A stretch of 64,000 nucleotides of DNA from Albugo candida. Taxonomy: Eukaryota > Oomycota > Peronosporomycetes > Albuginales. The stretch is from contig JBDOQK010000018.1 of NCBI GenBank assembly GCA_040437565.1, positions 458,578 through 522,577 on the forward strand. The letters are read 5' to 3'. The translations under genes and the position numbers were made by a program. The stretch's first letter is position 1; each line of letters begins with the position of its first letter. The notes under the pieces were generated by a model. That model ran no database searches and was not told where the DNA came from. It worked only from the letters and a program-made list of their open reading frames with translations. This document shows positions 48,432 through 57,639 of the stretch, piece by piece.

Positions 48432-49512
48432 TTGTGCTCCCAAGTGGTGAAAAGAGAACGACTAAATGAAGCACTGTCGAAATTGCTCATATCACCGCTT
48501 CTGGAAGCACCGGTAATTTCTTGTACAGTGCTACTTACCTTTGCTGTGTATCCTGGCGTTATTTGTGGTCCAGCAAGCGACAATTTTTCTACGAATGTGT
48601 GCGTCGGGCAGATGCTTTTCGGGAAGTGTGAACGCCGTTTCGCTCAAATGCTTATTGCTGCTGCAACGCAGCATATGATGCTGATTTCGCTGAATGAGAC
48701 GATGTTCAGAGAAGCAAATGATGGGATAATGGGTGATTTGGCTATTCTGGTCTTTTCTCAGGGTCATACTGGTCGCTGTTACTCCATTCGGTGGCACGTA
48801 CTCCTTTGACCATGGTGCAACTGGAGCGAGGGACAAGAGATGCCATGATAATTCACGCATCAGGCAAAGTGGGAGATGTAGAACTTTATCGACATAACTG
48901 GCTGCCTTGAAGAAGCTTGTCAGATTTGTGCGTGACTCGCAAGGCATTAGCGCATTATTCGGAGCAGAGATGGATTATCATGGCTTCTTCTAATAGCATC
49001 TATTACCTTGGTCCGTGGGTTGTTCAGTTAATGGTCTACATGGCACGTCAATGGATAGAATTATTGCTTTTGGCCCTCTAAATATCCGGGAGAGCATTTT
49101 ATTTAAAATGACACTGGAACCTTCGTAACAAACGGGTCGATCACAATGACGGCACTGGTGGCGTCGCACAGTAACTGCAAAGAGTACGTGGCAAGACGCA
49201 CAATCATTTATTTGTACGTTTGTGTGTCCCAAGTTGATGGCTTAAGAATGTTGCGAAGCGAAGAAGCTATCATGGTGCCGTTGTTGGTGCATTCTGCCAA
49301 ATCCAAGAAGTTTCTGTCTCTTTGTCCAGTAGATCCACACGTGCTCCTGCAGTCACAAGGGCGACAGAAAGTATTTCAGACGCATCAATGATGGGGCTGG
49401 TTGAGTAACAAATGAATGCGTTCACCACCAAGGACGTGCATGTCGGCTGCAAAAAGATCATCCGTACATAAAGCATCAATGAAGACTGTGGCAGCGAATA
49501 CAAACGCGGCAA
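48432..49512 (-). pseudogene. Decayed FYVE zinc-finger gene, block D
   Basis: The minus strand at 49,205-49,113 reads NDCASCHVLFAVTVRRHQCR and HCDRPVCYEG, a clearer FYVE finger (CxxC, RRHxCRHC) than in block A. The preceding frame, 49,512-49,270, contains ILSVALVTAGARVDLLDKET, which matches GARVGLLEKAG of block A. Downstream, 48,947-48,531 stays open but without a recognisable domain, and its antisense frame is also open. The finger lacks its last Cys pair and the pieces lie in different frames, so the gene is dead. Confidence 0.55.
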
Positions 49513-50024
49513 TGTAATGTCCTGTGATTACGTCTTGCACATTCATATCCTTTCGATGCTAAAGAGAATCCTACCCACCAGTAGCATGGGAGATATGGGC
49601 GCCATATCTGGCAGTATGTGCCACGCTTGAGAATACGGAATTATTCAATTGCTTGTACGAAGTCACAAGGCAGATCTACTACAACGTGAAGCATAATGCG
49701 TGTTGCGGATACATATGATATCGGGAATTGTGGCGAAGCATTCTCGCTTTCATTATTCTATCTCCATGTCGTTCTGCTCAAGAAGCTCGTGTAATTCCAA
49801 GTATGATCACAAGCTAGATGTTGCATGACCTTATGGAGGACATCGCGTGTATAATGCAAATTTGCTGAATACTGAGTACAACACGTCAGAAGGCTTTCGA
49901 GTATATGGTAATGCTGCATCAAAATTCCAGCAAAAACACAATTTTTCGCGCTACTACAAACGTAAATTGACAGTGGAGTAAAATGAAAAGTATATTGCAA
50001 GGTGACAGTGTTTCCTATCATGAA

Positions 50025-51717
50025 TCATGGTGCTACTTTCATTGGCTTCGATTTCTCCGTCTGTATCCCTTTTACCGATAGGGATTTGATCCCAAAAACT
50101 TTATACAACACGAGTATAATGATCGCAAGCAGAAGGACTGTCAGGGAAGCAATAGCACAAGTCAACAGGGTGTTGAATACAGGCTTTTCCGTGAGGCCCG
50201 TCTTCAAAGCAGGATACAACATACGACTCGTAGACATCTCCGCTTCCAGCCTCTTAATCACGTCCAAAGTTTTCAATTTTCCAGGCTCCATTCCGGGTAT
50301 CTTCGACATGAAGTATTTGGATTTTTCAAGTTGACACTTATAAAGTTCGTGTATATCAGTGAACCATGTGGACGAACATGCTACAATAGCGCGGCATGCT
50401 GCGTCCTTGCAATACACGTGCTTTCTCCTTTCTGATCGTGCATACCTGTTGTTCTGATACTCCGCAGCCAGCAATTCGTTCTCGTGGTCATCAAATCTCT
50501 TCGACAAAATCTTCAGCTGCTTCTTAGACAGATTATCGAGCCCGTACGATCTACAAGAAACATAGTGGTGAGATCTCATGCAATTTTGTGGTGGTTCCAA
50601 GTTCTCACTTTGTAGCACTAAATATGTGTTCCCACTTTCCCTGCTGCATGTTTTCTGTTCCTCTTGTTCCGAAGACATGATAATCCAGAATTTCATATGT
50701 TATTTTGTCATATTCCCAGACTGCAAATGATGGATTACTCCCATACACAGGTGACATGGAACCCACAACATAGAGCGGAACAACTGTTTCTCGCAGCATA
50801 AATGCATGCATTTCATACCCATGCGTGTGTCCAAACATCTGAGCTTTGAAAATACGGGCGAATAGTGTGATGATATAGATATACTTTTCAATATACTTGC
50901 GTTTCCATTGATAATCTCCATCAGTCATATGTAGTATTGGAGGAACGTGGCCGCATATCAAGACATACTTCTTTTCATGTAGTAGCCTGCGCAGCGTTTT
51001 TTTTTAACCATTTGAATTGTCCAAGAGGATCGTTGAGATCGCCACTTATATGCGCGCCCGAGTGCGTCGGAATGTAGGGGCTTGTGTTCAACGTGATCAC
51101 CGTCAATTTTTCATCGATGTGCCTGATCGAGTATCCACCCTTTACGAATTCTTTCATTCCATGTGATGAGAATGCCTGTTTAAAACCTGGAGATACTGCG
51201 ACTAGCGTTGGATTGTCTTCTTTTCCATCAGTGAGATCCATCCAGTAGTTTGGTGCTACATCAAGTGAGCAAGTTAGAACAAAAACTAGATTTGTGAATC
51301 TTTACTTACCCATGTGGCTATCCCCGGGGATATAGGGAATGAGTTTCGACTCTTTGTTTGAATAGGTCGCATAAAATATTTCTACAACACTTTTGGTTAC
51401 CTTATTAAGGTATGAAAGTGGTCTTGGAACATAAATCTTCCTGTCCTTTATTGATTCATCTTCGCCTCTTGAATAACAGAATCACCGGTATATAGAAAGA
51501 TATCTGGCTCTGGGACAGCTTGTTTTGCACATTGCAATGCAGGTTTGAGCAATTCAATCGAAGGATCCTTTCCATACATAATTTCAGGTTTGACATCAAT
51601 ATAGTCTCCTTGGTTCTCTACAGGTAGAGCAGCATGAAGATCGGTAAAGTGAACGATACGACCACTTCCTTCTGTGATTTGAAAATCGCAAGTGGATTGA
51701 GAAGATTGAACGCTCAT
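50025..51717 (-). pseudogene. ASM/Ppn1-type metallophosphoesterase, copy D, frameshifted
   Basis: Exons on the minus strand are 51310-51717, 50609-51255 and 50025-50550, with introns of 54 and 58 bp at the family positions (the second donor is GTGAGA). Motifs: TDLH, TGDS, GHVPP, GHTHGYE. At the GNxD place it reads GDSHMGAPNY. The C-terminal domain has CKDAACRAIVACSSTW and CQLEKS, then the hydrophobic segment and basic tail. Two frameshifts interrupt it: one in exon 1 near 51,447 and one at a nine-T run (50997-51005) in exon 2. The rest is well conserved, so loss is recent, or the homopolymer break is a sequencing error. It lies inverted to copy A with alignable flanks. Confidence 0.8.
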
Positions 51718-52060
51718 TTGCTATCGGTCGCGTTTTGATAATGTGACAAATTTACTTTTGTTTATGAATGGGTAGCTGGTTTGAAATAGTTGCATTTTGA
51801 CACCCTATGTGCAACTTTTGAGCTGTAAAATTTGTTCTGCAATGTTCGGATGGGGTACAGTTAAAACTTATGTGATCTAGACTTTTGCAATGCATGAGCA
51901 TTGCTTGATTGATTGTGTTGACAAAACGATGGCTTCAAGTAGGATTCGTTCTCGAAGGTTCGAAGTGTGTGGACCTTGAACGATGTAATGATAGCGATTC
52001 TGCGGCGTGAAAAAATAACGAATCAAAGTATGATTTGAATAGTGAGCTCTCACATACTTA
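51718..52060 (-). promoter_or_regulatory. Promoter region of copy D with one HSE-like core
   Basis: TTCTCGAAGGTTC at 51,949-51,961 is a perfectly phased TTCnnGAAnnTTC about 230 bp before the start codon. The multi-unit repeats seen before A, B and C are not evident. Confidence 0.4.
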
Positions 52061-52180
52061 ATTTAATTGCTATAATTCCTATGATTACTATAATTGCTAT
52101 ACTAACTATACTCAGTATAGTTACTATAATGCGATGATACTAAAATACTATAATGCTATCATGTTATCTATATAATCGTA
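52061..52180. repeat. Imperfect AT-rich CTATAA/ACTATA repeats with an inverted repeat
   Basis: Many variants of TACTATAAT/CTATACT. Within them AACTATACT and AGTATAGTT form a perfect hairpin with a 1-base loop. Confidence 0.5.
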
Positions 52181-52279
52181 AAACGGCGTCATCGAGTGCC
52201 TTATTCTCAGTGTAGGTAGAACTCGAGCAATTCACACTATTCGCACGAATACTATTGAGTGGTTTAGCCAGAGATATTG

Positions 52280-53132
52280 ACCATAACATCCATCCGTTAC
52301 ATGCGCTCCAAGTTGCTAGAGCAGACCACAGTGATGCTTCTCGTAATCGATCATGTATGCGATGAGAGCCAAATAAAAATCGTTGTGATTAAACAAATCA
52401 ATAGAGTATCTAGCTTTGCTGGACCCACCCATGCACAATCAATACCACTATTGATCTACTAGCATATTTGAAAAGACTGAATCTTCGCTACTCATTGCAG
52501 CCAAGCCACATTAAGAATGGTTCAGTCTTGATGGCCTAAATGTACTATTGGCCCTGTTGAATGGAATCTTAGCAAACGTACTGCATCCTAAAAGTCTCTT
52601 TGGGACTGATGTAGAACCCAGAAAAACAAGGGCGGATGGAATTTTGTGATTTACACAGGAGAACACACTGAGTGTCGCATAACCATGCTGTTATTTCGTT
52701 GTATTCGTCTAGAGAAGCTTCTTAAGCTCAGAACGGCCTCTGCTTTGCGTCCTGATTGTAGAGCTTTCATAAANNNNNNNNNNNNNNNNNNNNNNNNNNN
52801 NNNNNNNNNNNNNNNNNNNNNNNNNNNNNNNNNNNNNNNNNNNNNNNNNNNNNNNNNNNNNNNNNNNNNNNNNGAATGGTTCAGTCTTGATGGCCTAAAT
52901 GTACTATTGGCCCTGTTGAATGGAATCTTAGCAAACGTACTGCATCCTAAAAGTCTCTTTGGGACTGATGTAGAACCCAGAAAAACAAGGGCGGATGGAA
53001 TTTTGTGATTTACACAGGAGAACACACTGAGTGTCGCATAACCATGCTGTTATTTCGTTGTATTCGTCTAGAGAAGCTTCTTAAGCTCAGAACGGCCTCT
53101 GCTTTGCGTCCTGATTGTAGAGCTTTCATAAA
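52280..53132 (+). pseudogene. Decayed inverted copy of 10.0-10.45 kb
   Basis: 52,290-52,460 matches 10,330-10,460 inverted and keeps a PMHNQYHY ending with its stop. 52,515-52,650 matches 10,220-10,130 inverted (NGILANVLHPKS). Frames are broken in the first piece. It belongs to a second, mostly lost block preceding block D on the minus strand. Confidence 0.45.
52515..53132. repeat. Gap with duplicated flank, 259 bp
   Basis: 52515-52773 equals 52874-53132 around 100 N (52774-52873). Confidence 0.95.
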
Positions 53133-53184
53133 CTAATTTGTCTAAAGTGCAACCTTTGTGAGCAGCATCCTTAGATGCTGCATG

Positions 53185-53277
53185 ACAAGCCTCAGTTGAA
53201 GGTGTCTATATTACTAGAATTAGACAAACTGACTTCTCTAGTTGCCTAGGCTATCTTAAGTAACATATATACATATA
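53185..53277 (-). mobile_element. L1-like LINE 3' end
   Basis: Matches inverted the 3' UTR at about 17,473-17,560 (CTCAGTTGAAGGTGTCTATA, GTTGCCTAGGCTATCTTAA, ACATATATACATATA). The element continues into the adjoining gap. Confidence 0.55.
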
Positions 53278-53377
53278 NNNNNNNNNNNNNNNNNNNNNNN
53301 NNNNNNNNNNNNNNNNNNNNNNNNNNNNNNNNNNNNNNNNNNNNNNNNNNNNNNNNNNNNNNNNNNNNNNNNNNNNN
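53278..53377. other. Assembly gap without flanking duplication
   Basis: 100 N between a LINE 3' end and the DNA transposon; sequence is truly missing. Confidence 0.8.
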
Positions 53378-53883
53378 GAACGTGGTCTTTGGCAACCTGG
53401 CTTATGTTTGGTTTGCCCAAGTGATGTCAGATGCTCTGATACTTTTTCTTGCTGCGCTCGCACTGTGATGTCCCGACAGCCAGATTTTGTGGCCCAGCGT
53501 GGATTACTTGAGGAGGTGATTACAGCAGCTGGGCATAAAATTATATTTTTTCCCGAATTTCATTGCGATTGAACTACATTGAGAACTTTTGGGGCGCCGC
53601 AAAGCAGTACACACGGAAGCACTGCAATTACTCCTGGGGTGGCTTTCAAGAAACTGTCCCCTCTGCCATGTCCTCAATCAGCTTGACAACAATTCGCCGA
53701 TTTGCATGCAAGACACAGCGGTACATGGATGTCAACCGTAAAATTTTCTGTGGGAAAGCTGCCGAATATGCAGTGAAGAAGTACCGTTCATACCGTCGCA
53801 TTCCAGCCTCTGTTCTTATGAACGTTAATGCACTTTTGAACTGCATTACAGATATACGCATAACCAACAAAGAAAATATGTAA
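53378..53883 (+). mobile_element. DDE DNA transposase remnant, C-terminal part
   Basis: The frame from about 53,400 reads PDFVAQRGLLEEVITAAGHK and IIFFPEFHCD, and after a one-base frameshift at about 53,565 continues LNYIENFWGAAKQYTRKHCN ... TIRRFACKTQRYMDVNRKIF ... AEYAVKKYRSYRRIP. The ELNYIExxWGxAK block with the last catalytic Glu, followed by RRFA..RYMD and KKYRSHRR-like segments, is typical of a DDE transposase family common in fungi and oomycetes. The N-terminal half and earlier catalytic Asp are lost in the gap or truncated. No terminal inverted repeats were identified. Dead copy. Confidence 0.75.
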
Positions 53884-53905
53884 GTCTGTATCAGATTTCT
53901 AACAC

Positions 53906-53995
53906 ACTATCTATTTTTAAATGGTCCTTTCTAATTGGCTAAAACAATTATCTATTTTTAGGTGGTCCTTTTTAATTGGTTAAAAAAAGTACCTA
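53906..53995. repeat. Two 43-bp tandem repeats
   Basis: ATCTATTTTTAAATGGTCC..AATTGGCTAAAA is followed by ATCTATTTTTAGGTGGTCC..AATTGGTTAAAA, and a third partial unit (ACCTATTTTTTG). They are possibly subterminal repeats of the neighbouring transposon. Confidence 0.6.
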
Positions 53996-54159
53996 TTTTT
54001 TGATGTCCGGCCAACTTTCCATAGCTCCATACATAATCACGAAAATTTGCCGAACTTCAAAGGCTTCTAACTTCATCAAAAATAATTTTTGCAAAAATCC
54101 GACTTTATTGCCAGAAAGCCACGGCAATGTACTTTAAGATATAGAGAGATATTTTTGTT

Positions 54160-55200
54160 CAAGTGGGTAATTGGGTGTCCCAAAAAATTCTTGCGCACCG
54201 GGTGGAGGTGCTGGTTATAGGTGTCGTGCACTGTACCAATGATGCTACTATCTGCCGTATGTCAATATTGTTCACCGGGCTTACATCCGAGATAAATATT
54301 CAGCACGAGTGGGATCACTACACAGATTGTGATAATAAAAGAAATGATGATACGGTTTCATGAGATATATAAATATAGCTTGTTGTAGAGGCTAGTCATA
54401 ATGGCTGGATATAGAGGATGAGCTTCATTCAATCTTATAAAGAATCGTGTAGGAGATGTTCGAAACTGACCACTTTGTCTTTTTGTCAGCTCAGGAAATC
54501 GGTTTGAAAACTGCACGACTTGGAGAGACAAGATACACCAGCCCGACCAATCACCCCGCATTCATCAATTACCTTACCCTGCTACTTGTGAAAGTTTACT
54601 CATTGACGATGAATAAAAAATCATATATTCTTCCAAATAGCTCTTAAGAGTCCGATCAATGTCTTCAGACTGTGAAAGTTTACTCAGTGACGATTTATAC
54701 AGAATTCATATGTTCTTCCAAAAAGCTCTTAGAAGTCCGATCAATGTCTTCAGACAGATTAGGATCGTCATACGGCACATAGACTAAGCCGCGGATCGAT
54801 CTAGTGTAATTAGATTGTAAAAATCATAATTCTTTCACGATTGGTAAACATTTTGTTCCCAGTTGGAATATGACCGCTATCCGTGGACATGTTAGCCAAG
54901 TATTTCATGATCTTTCGTACTATGATCTCCGCGACGATATTTGGAACTCGTATAATCTAGTGAATTGAATCCAACCGTACAGTGAGGAATACGTGCTGAA
55001 ATGCCTGCATGCCTCGAAAGATTTGAGCTTTGATGAATGTGACGAACGATGGGATGATATCTTATATCTTCTTTCTCGATACATTTTACTTTACAGTGAT
55101 GTACTACCATCAGTTAGTCCAGCAACAGGAAATCTTCAAGTGGAATGCTCGCTTCTGGTTCTGACTGGGATATATTTCTGCAATCTCTTGCGTAGGGTGA
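54160..55200 (-). repeat. Decayed block fragment, inverted match to 9.2-9.9 kb
   Basis: 54,640-54,665 matches 9,507-9,530 (CATTGATCGGACTC), 54,850-54,890 matches 9,370-9,410 and 54,970-54,990 matches 9,335-9,355. An internal tandem duplication (about 83 bp) lies at 54,587-54,757. No gene is supported. Confidence 0.5.
54587..54757. repeat. ~83-bp tandem duplication
   Basis: GTGAAAGTTTACTCA..GACGAT ... GTCCGATCAATGTCTTCAGAC occurs twice in direct orientation. Confidence 0.75.
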
Positions 55201-55406
55201 CGCGTGTAATGCGATGAAAACCGACTTGTGGCTATTTTTACATGCTGACAACAGTTTTGTTTCTCCTCTTGTTTAACGTATCATCCTAAGTTTGAAAAAG
55301 ACGCTAAGGTTTGCGTACTCTCCATTCTATCAATGACCGTCGTCTGGTAGCTAGACGATCAGTAAACGAATAGGTAGGTTGCACGAAATCCGTGGTGAAT
55401 TAAAAT

Positions 55407-55646
55407 TTGGATACATGGGCATTTCCAGCAATACTGTTTGCCAATTTCGACGTTCTTACTGATTCGATGTGTGCTTATGGAAGTCTGATGTTGACTTGTT
55501 TCATCGGGTTGTACCTACTTGTACCTTTTACGCAGTTTCTCTTTATTTTACTGACTGCGCACTGCCAATGGAGACGAATTGATCCTGTCATTTTCGAGTT
55601 CTTTCTTTTCATCGTGAACATCACAAGCATAGCTATAAGAAGATAG
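55407..55646 (+). other. Hydrophobic open frame, unknown
   Basis: A 79-codon frame has two hydrophobic stretches (LMLTCFIGLYLLVPFTQFLF; FEFFLFIVNITSI). It ends at the last base before a Copia LTR. No homology recognised; it may be chance. Confidence 0.15.
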
Positions 55647-56310
55647 TGTTGTAGTTGTTGGTAACTTGCAGAGGGAAATTTCTTCGTAGGGGTGGTAAAA
55701 ATGAAAAGTCTTATTAGCCTTAAAGCCTATACATGTACTTAGATCGATGTTCAACAGTACATAGGCGCTTCATCATCAACACTCACCCTCGACTAATAAG
55801 TTCCAATGCTTGACTTGGTCACGAGAAACTTGAACTTCTTTCTCGAAATCGCTTTAGTCAGGAAATCAGCTAATGGCAGCTGAATCTCAATGCACTCCAG
55901 GTGAACATTCTCGGCCTTAACATGATCGTGTATAAAATGATATCGAATATCAATGTGTTTCGCACGATTCTGATGTCCTTCGTTCTTGGCAATTGTGATT
56001 GCACTTTGGTTGGCTTTATATACACTGCCCGGACCATCAATCTTGATCTTCATCTCCATTTATAGACGTTTTGCCCGCAGCAACTCTTGAACGCATAATG
56101 AAAGGACCACGTATTCGGCTTCCGCCGTACTTAGAGAGACGCTGTTGCATCTTTGACTTGAAAATTACTGGAAAATTGTTGATCATCACCATCACTCCTG
56201 ACGTCGAACGTCGATTGTCCTTGTTACTTCCCCAATCGGCATCACTGAATGCACTCAGCATTAGCTCGCCAGACTTGCTCCCATAGCACATTCCATTTAC
56301 TTTGTCAGGG
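55647..56310 (-). mobile_element. Copia-type LTR retrotransposon, 3' part with LTR (fossil)
   Basis: The minus strand carries the end of a Copia RNase H (FSDADWGSNKDNRRSTSGVM, later ANQSAITIAKNEGHQNRAKH and a DFLTKAI motif), then a 135-bp LTR at 55647-55781 bounded by TGTTG...CAACA. The element is broken and its 5' part is not attached; a SINE interrupts it at 56,310. Several breaks are evident. By divergence from the LTR at 60.64 kb (about a fifth of positions by eye) the family is old here. Confidence 0.8.
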
Positions 56311-56540
56311 ATTTTATGACACTGGTTATCTGGTTCTTTAACTACCTTCCTTACACTATCATGAGCCCCTGACCGTGTGAATATCACTTAAGTCTGACTT
56401 CAACCGAGAGGAGGCATATATTTTCCAAGCTTATTGCTTGGGTGGGCTCAAACGCTGCCCACACTGCCGGGGATCGAACTGACAAACTCCGGCAGGGGGT
56501 CCGTGCGCTCAAGTGCTTAACCGACTGATAGGGTACGGTC
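56311..56540 (-). mobile_element. tRNA-derived SINE, copy 2
   Basis: The minus strand starts near 56,533 with TATCAGTCGGTTAAGCACTT (A-box region) and AGTTCGATCC (B box, 56471-56480). The body is shared with copy 1. It sits in the Copia fossil and is head to head with a LINE 5' region. Confidence 0.65.
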
Positions 56541-57160
56541 ACTTCTCAATTTGTCGGCTACTACGTAACCCACCAATTTAGTACAAAACAACTCGAAAAA
56601 CTACTTTTTCAACTCTTTCCTCTCGAAAACAATAGTCCAAGTCGACATATCGACACAACCAAGGGTGCTAGCGTCCACTTGTAGTGACGTCGCAGCCCTC
56701 ATGAGTCACCCTGTTTTGGGCAATTGCATGATTGTTGATGAGTCATCACCCCTGTGTGATGACGTGGAAAGTACCCCCACCCCCAGTGTGACGGTACAGG
56801 GNNNNNNNNNNNNNNNNNNNNNNNNNNNNNNNNNNNNNNNNNNNNNNNNNNNNNNNNNNNNNNNNNNNNNNNNNNNNNNNNNNNNNNNNNNNNNNNNNNN
56901 NCCCTCCGGATAGTTCTTGTCGTCCCGTGCCGATCGAAAATGTTACAAAAAAATGTGGTACCGTGACATCGAACCCGAGGGAGATTATTGACGAATTCAG
57001 AGATCATTGGGGTGGTGTCATGGGCTCTCTTTATAGCTCAGAGACGACTCAAATGTTCCAAGTGAAAGAAAGCAAAAAAAGTTACTCGGTTCGATTCAAG
57101 TTTCCCTTGCCTCAGCAGAGCGAGACCGTCTCACAACTCCCGTACAGTCTTCATATGTGA
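56541..57160 (+). mobile_element. L1-like LINE, 5' to middle part
   Basis: 56,541-56,605 (ACTTCTCAATTTGTCGGCTA, ACGTAACCCACCAATTT) matches 62,745-62,680 inverted. After a true gap (56802-56901) the frame at 56,927-57,160 reads TVTSNPREIIDEFRDHWGGV and MGSLYSSE, like the linker between endonuclease and reverse transcriptase of L1 ORF2. It then stops short of the RT motifs. Truncated, dead. Confidence 0.45.
56802..56901. other. Assembly gap without flanking duplication
   Basis: 100 N inside the LINE fragment; its flanks are ...ACAGGG and CCCTCC... Confidence 0.8.
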
Positions 57161-57212
57161 TCATTGAGCATGCCATTAGTAACGCGTTCTTCTTCTATAC
57201 ACAAGGTAGATT

Positions 57213-57618
57213 ATTGTAATGGTGCATGTAAAACAAATCTTTGAAATGCTAATTTAATCCATGGCGTGAAGAAGTTGAATTACCGCTTTTATATCTGTGG
57301 GTACCTGAAGGAGCTATATTGCCTTCAATACATTTTCACCTGCTCGTATATTAGATTCTAACTATNNNNNNNNNNNNNNNNNNNNNNNNNNNNNNNNNNN
57401 NNNNNNNNNNNNNNNNNNNNNNNNNNNNNNNNNNNNNNNNNNNNNNNNNNNNNNNNNNNNNNNNNATTGTAATGGTGCATGTAAAACAAATCTTTGAAAT
57501 GCTAATTTAATCCATGGCGTGAAGAAGTTGAATTACCGCTTTTATATCTGTGGGTACCTGAAGGAGCTATATTGCCTTCAATACATTTTCACCTGCTCGT
57601 ATATTAGATTCTAACTAT
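57213..57618. repeat. Gap with duplicated flank, 153 bp
   Basis: 57213-57365 equals 57466-57618 around 100 N (57366-57465). No gene seen in the unique part. Confidence 0.95.
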
Positions 57619-57639
57619 TAAAGTTCACAGTGGGATAGG

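Noticed and set aside
48432-48809. 125-codon + frame in block D
   Set aside because: Antisense to the decayed FYVE-linked segment; the matching frame in block A is broken into two pieces.
52070-52150. AT-rich hairpin as a replication origin or regulatory site
   Set aside because: It is one of many imperfect CTATAA repeats; low-complexity sequence explains it.
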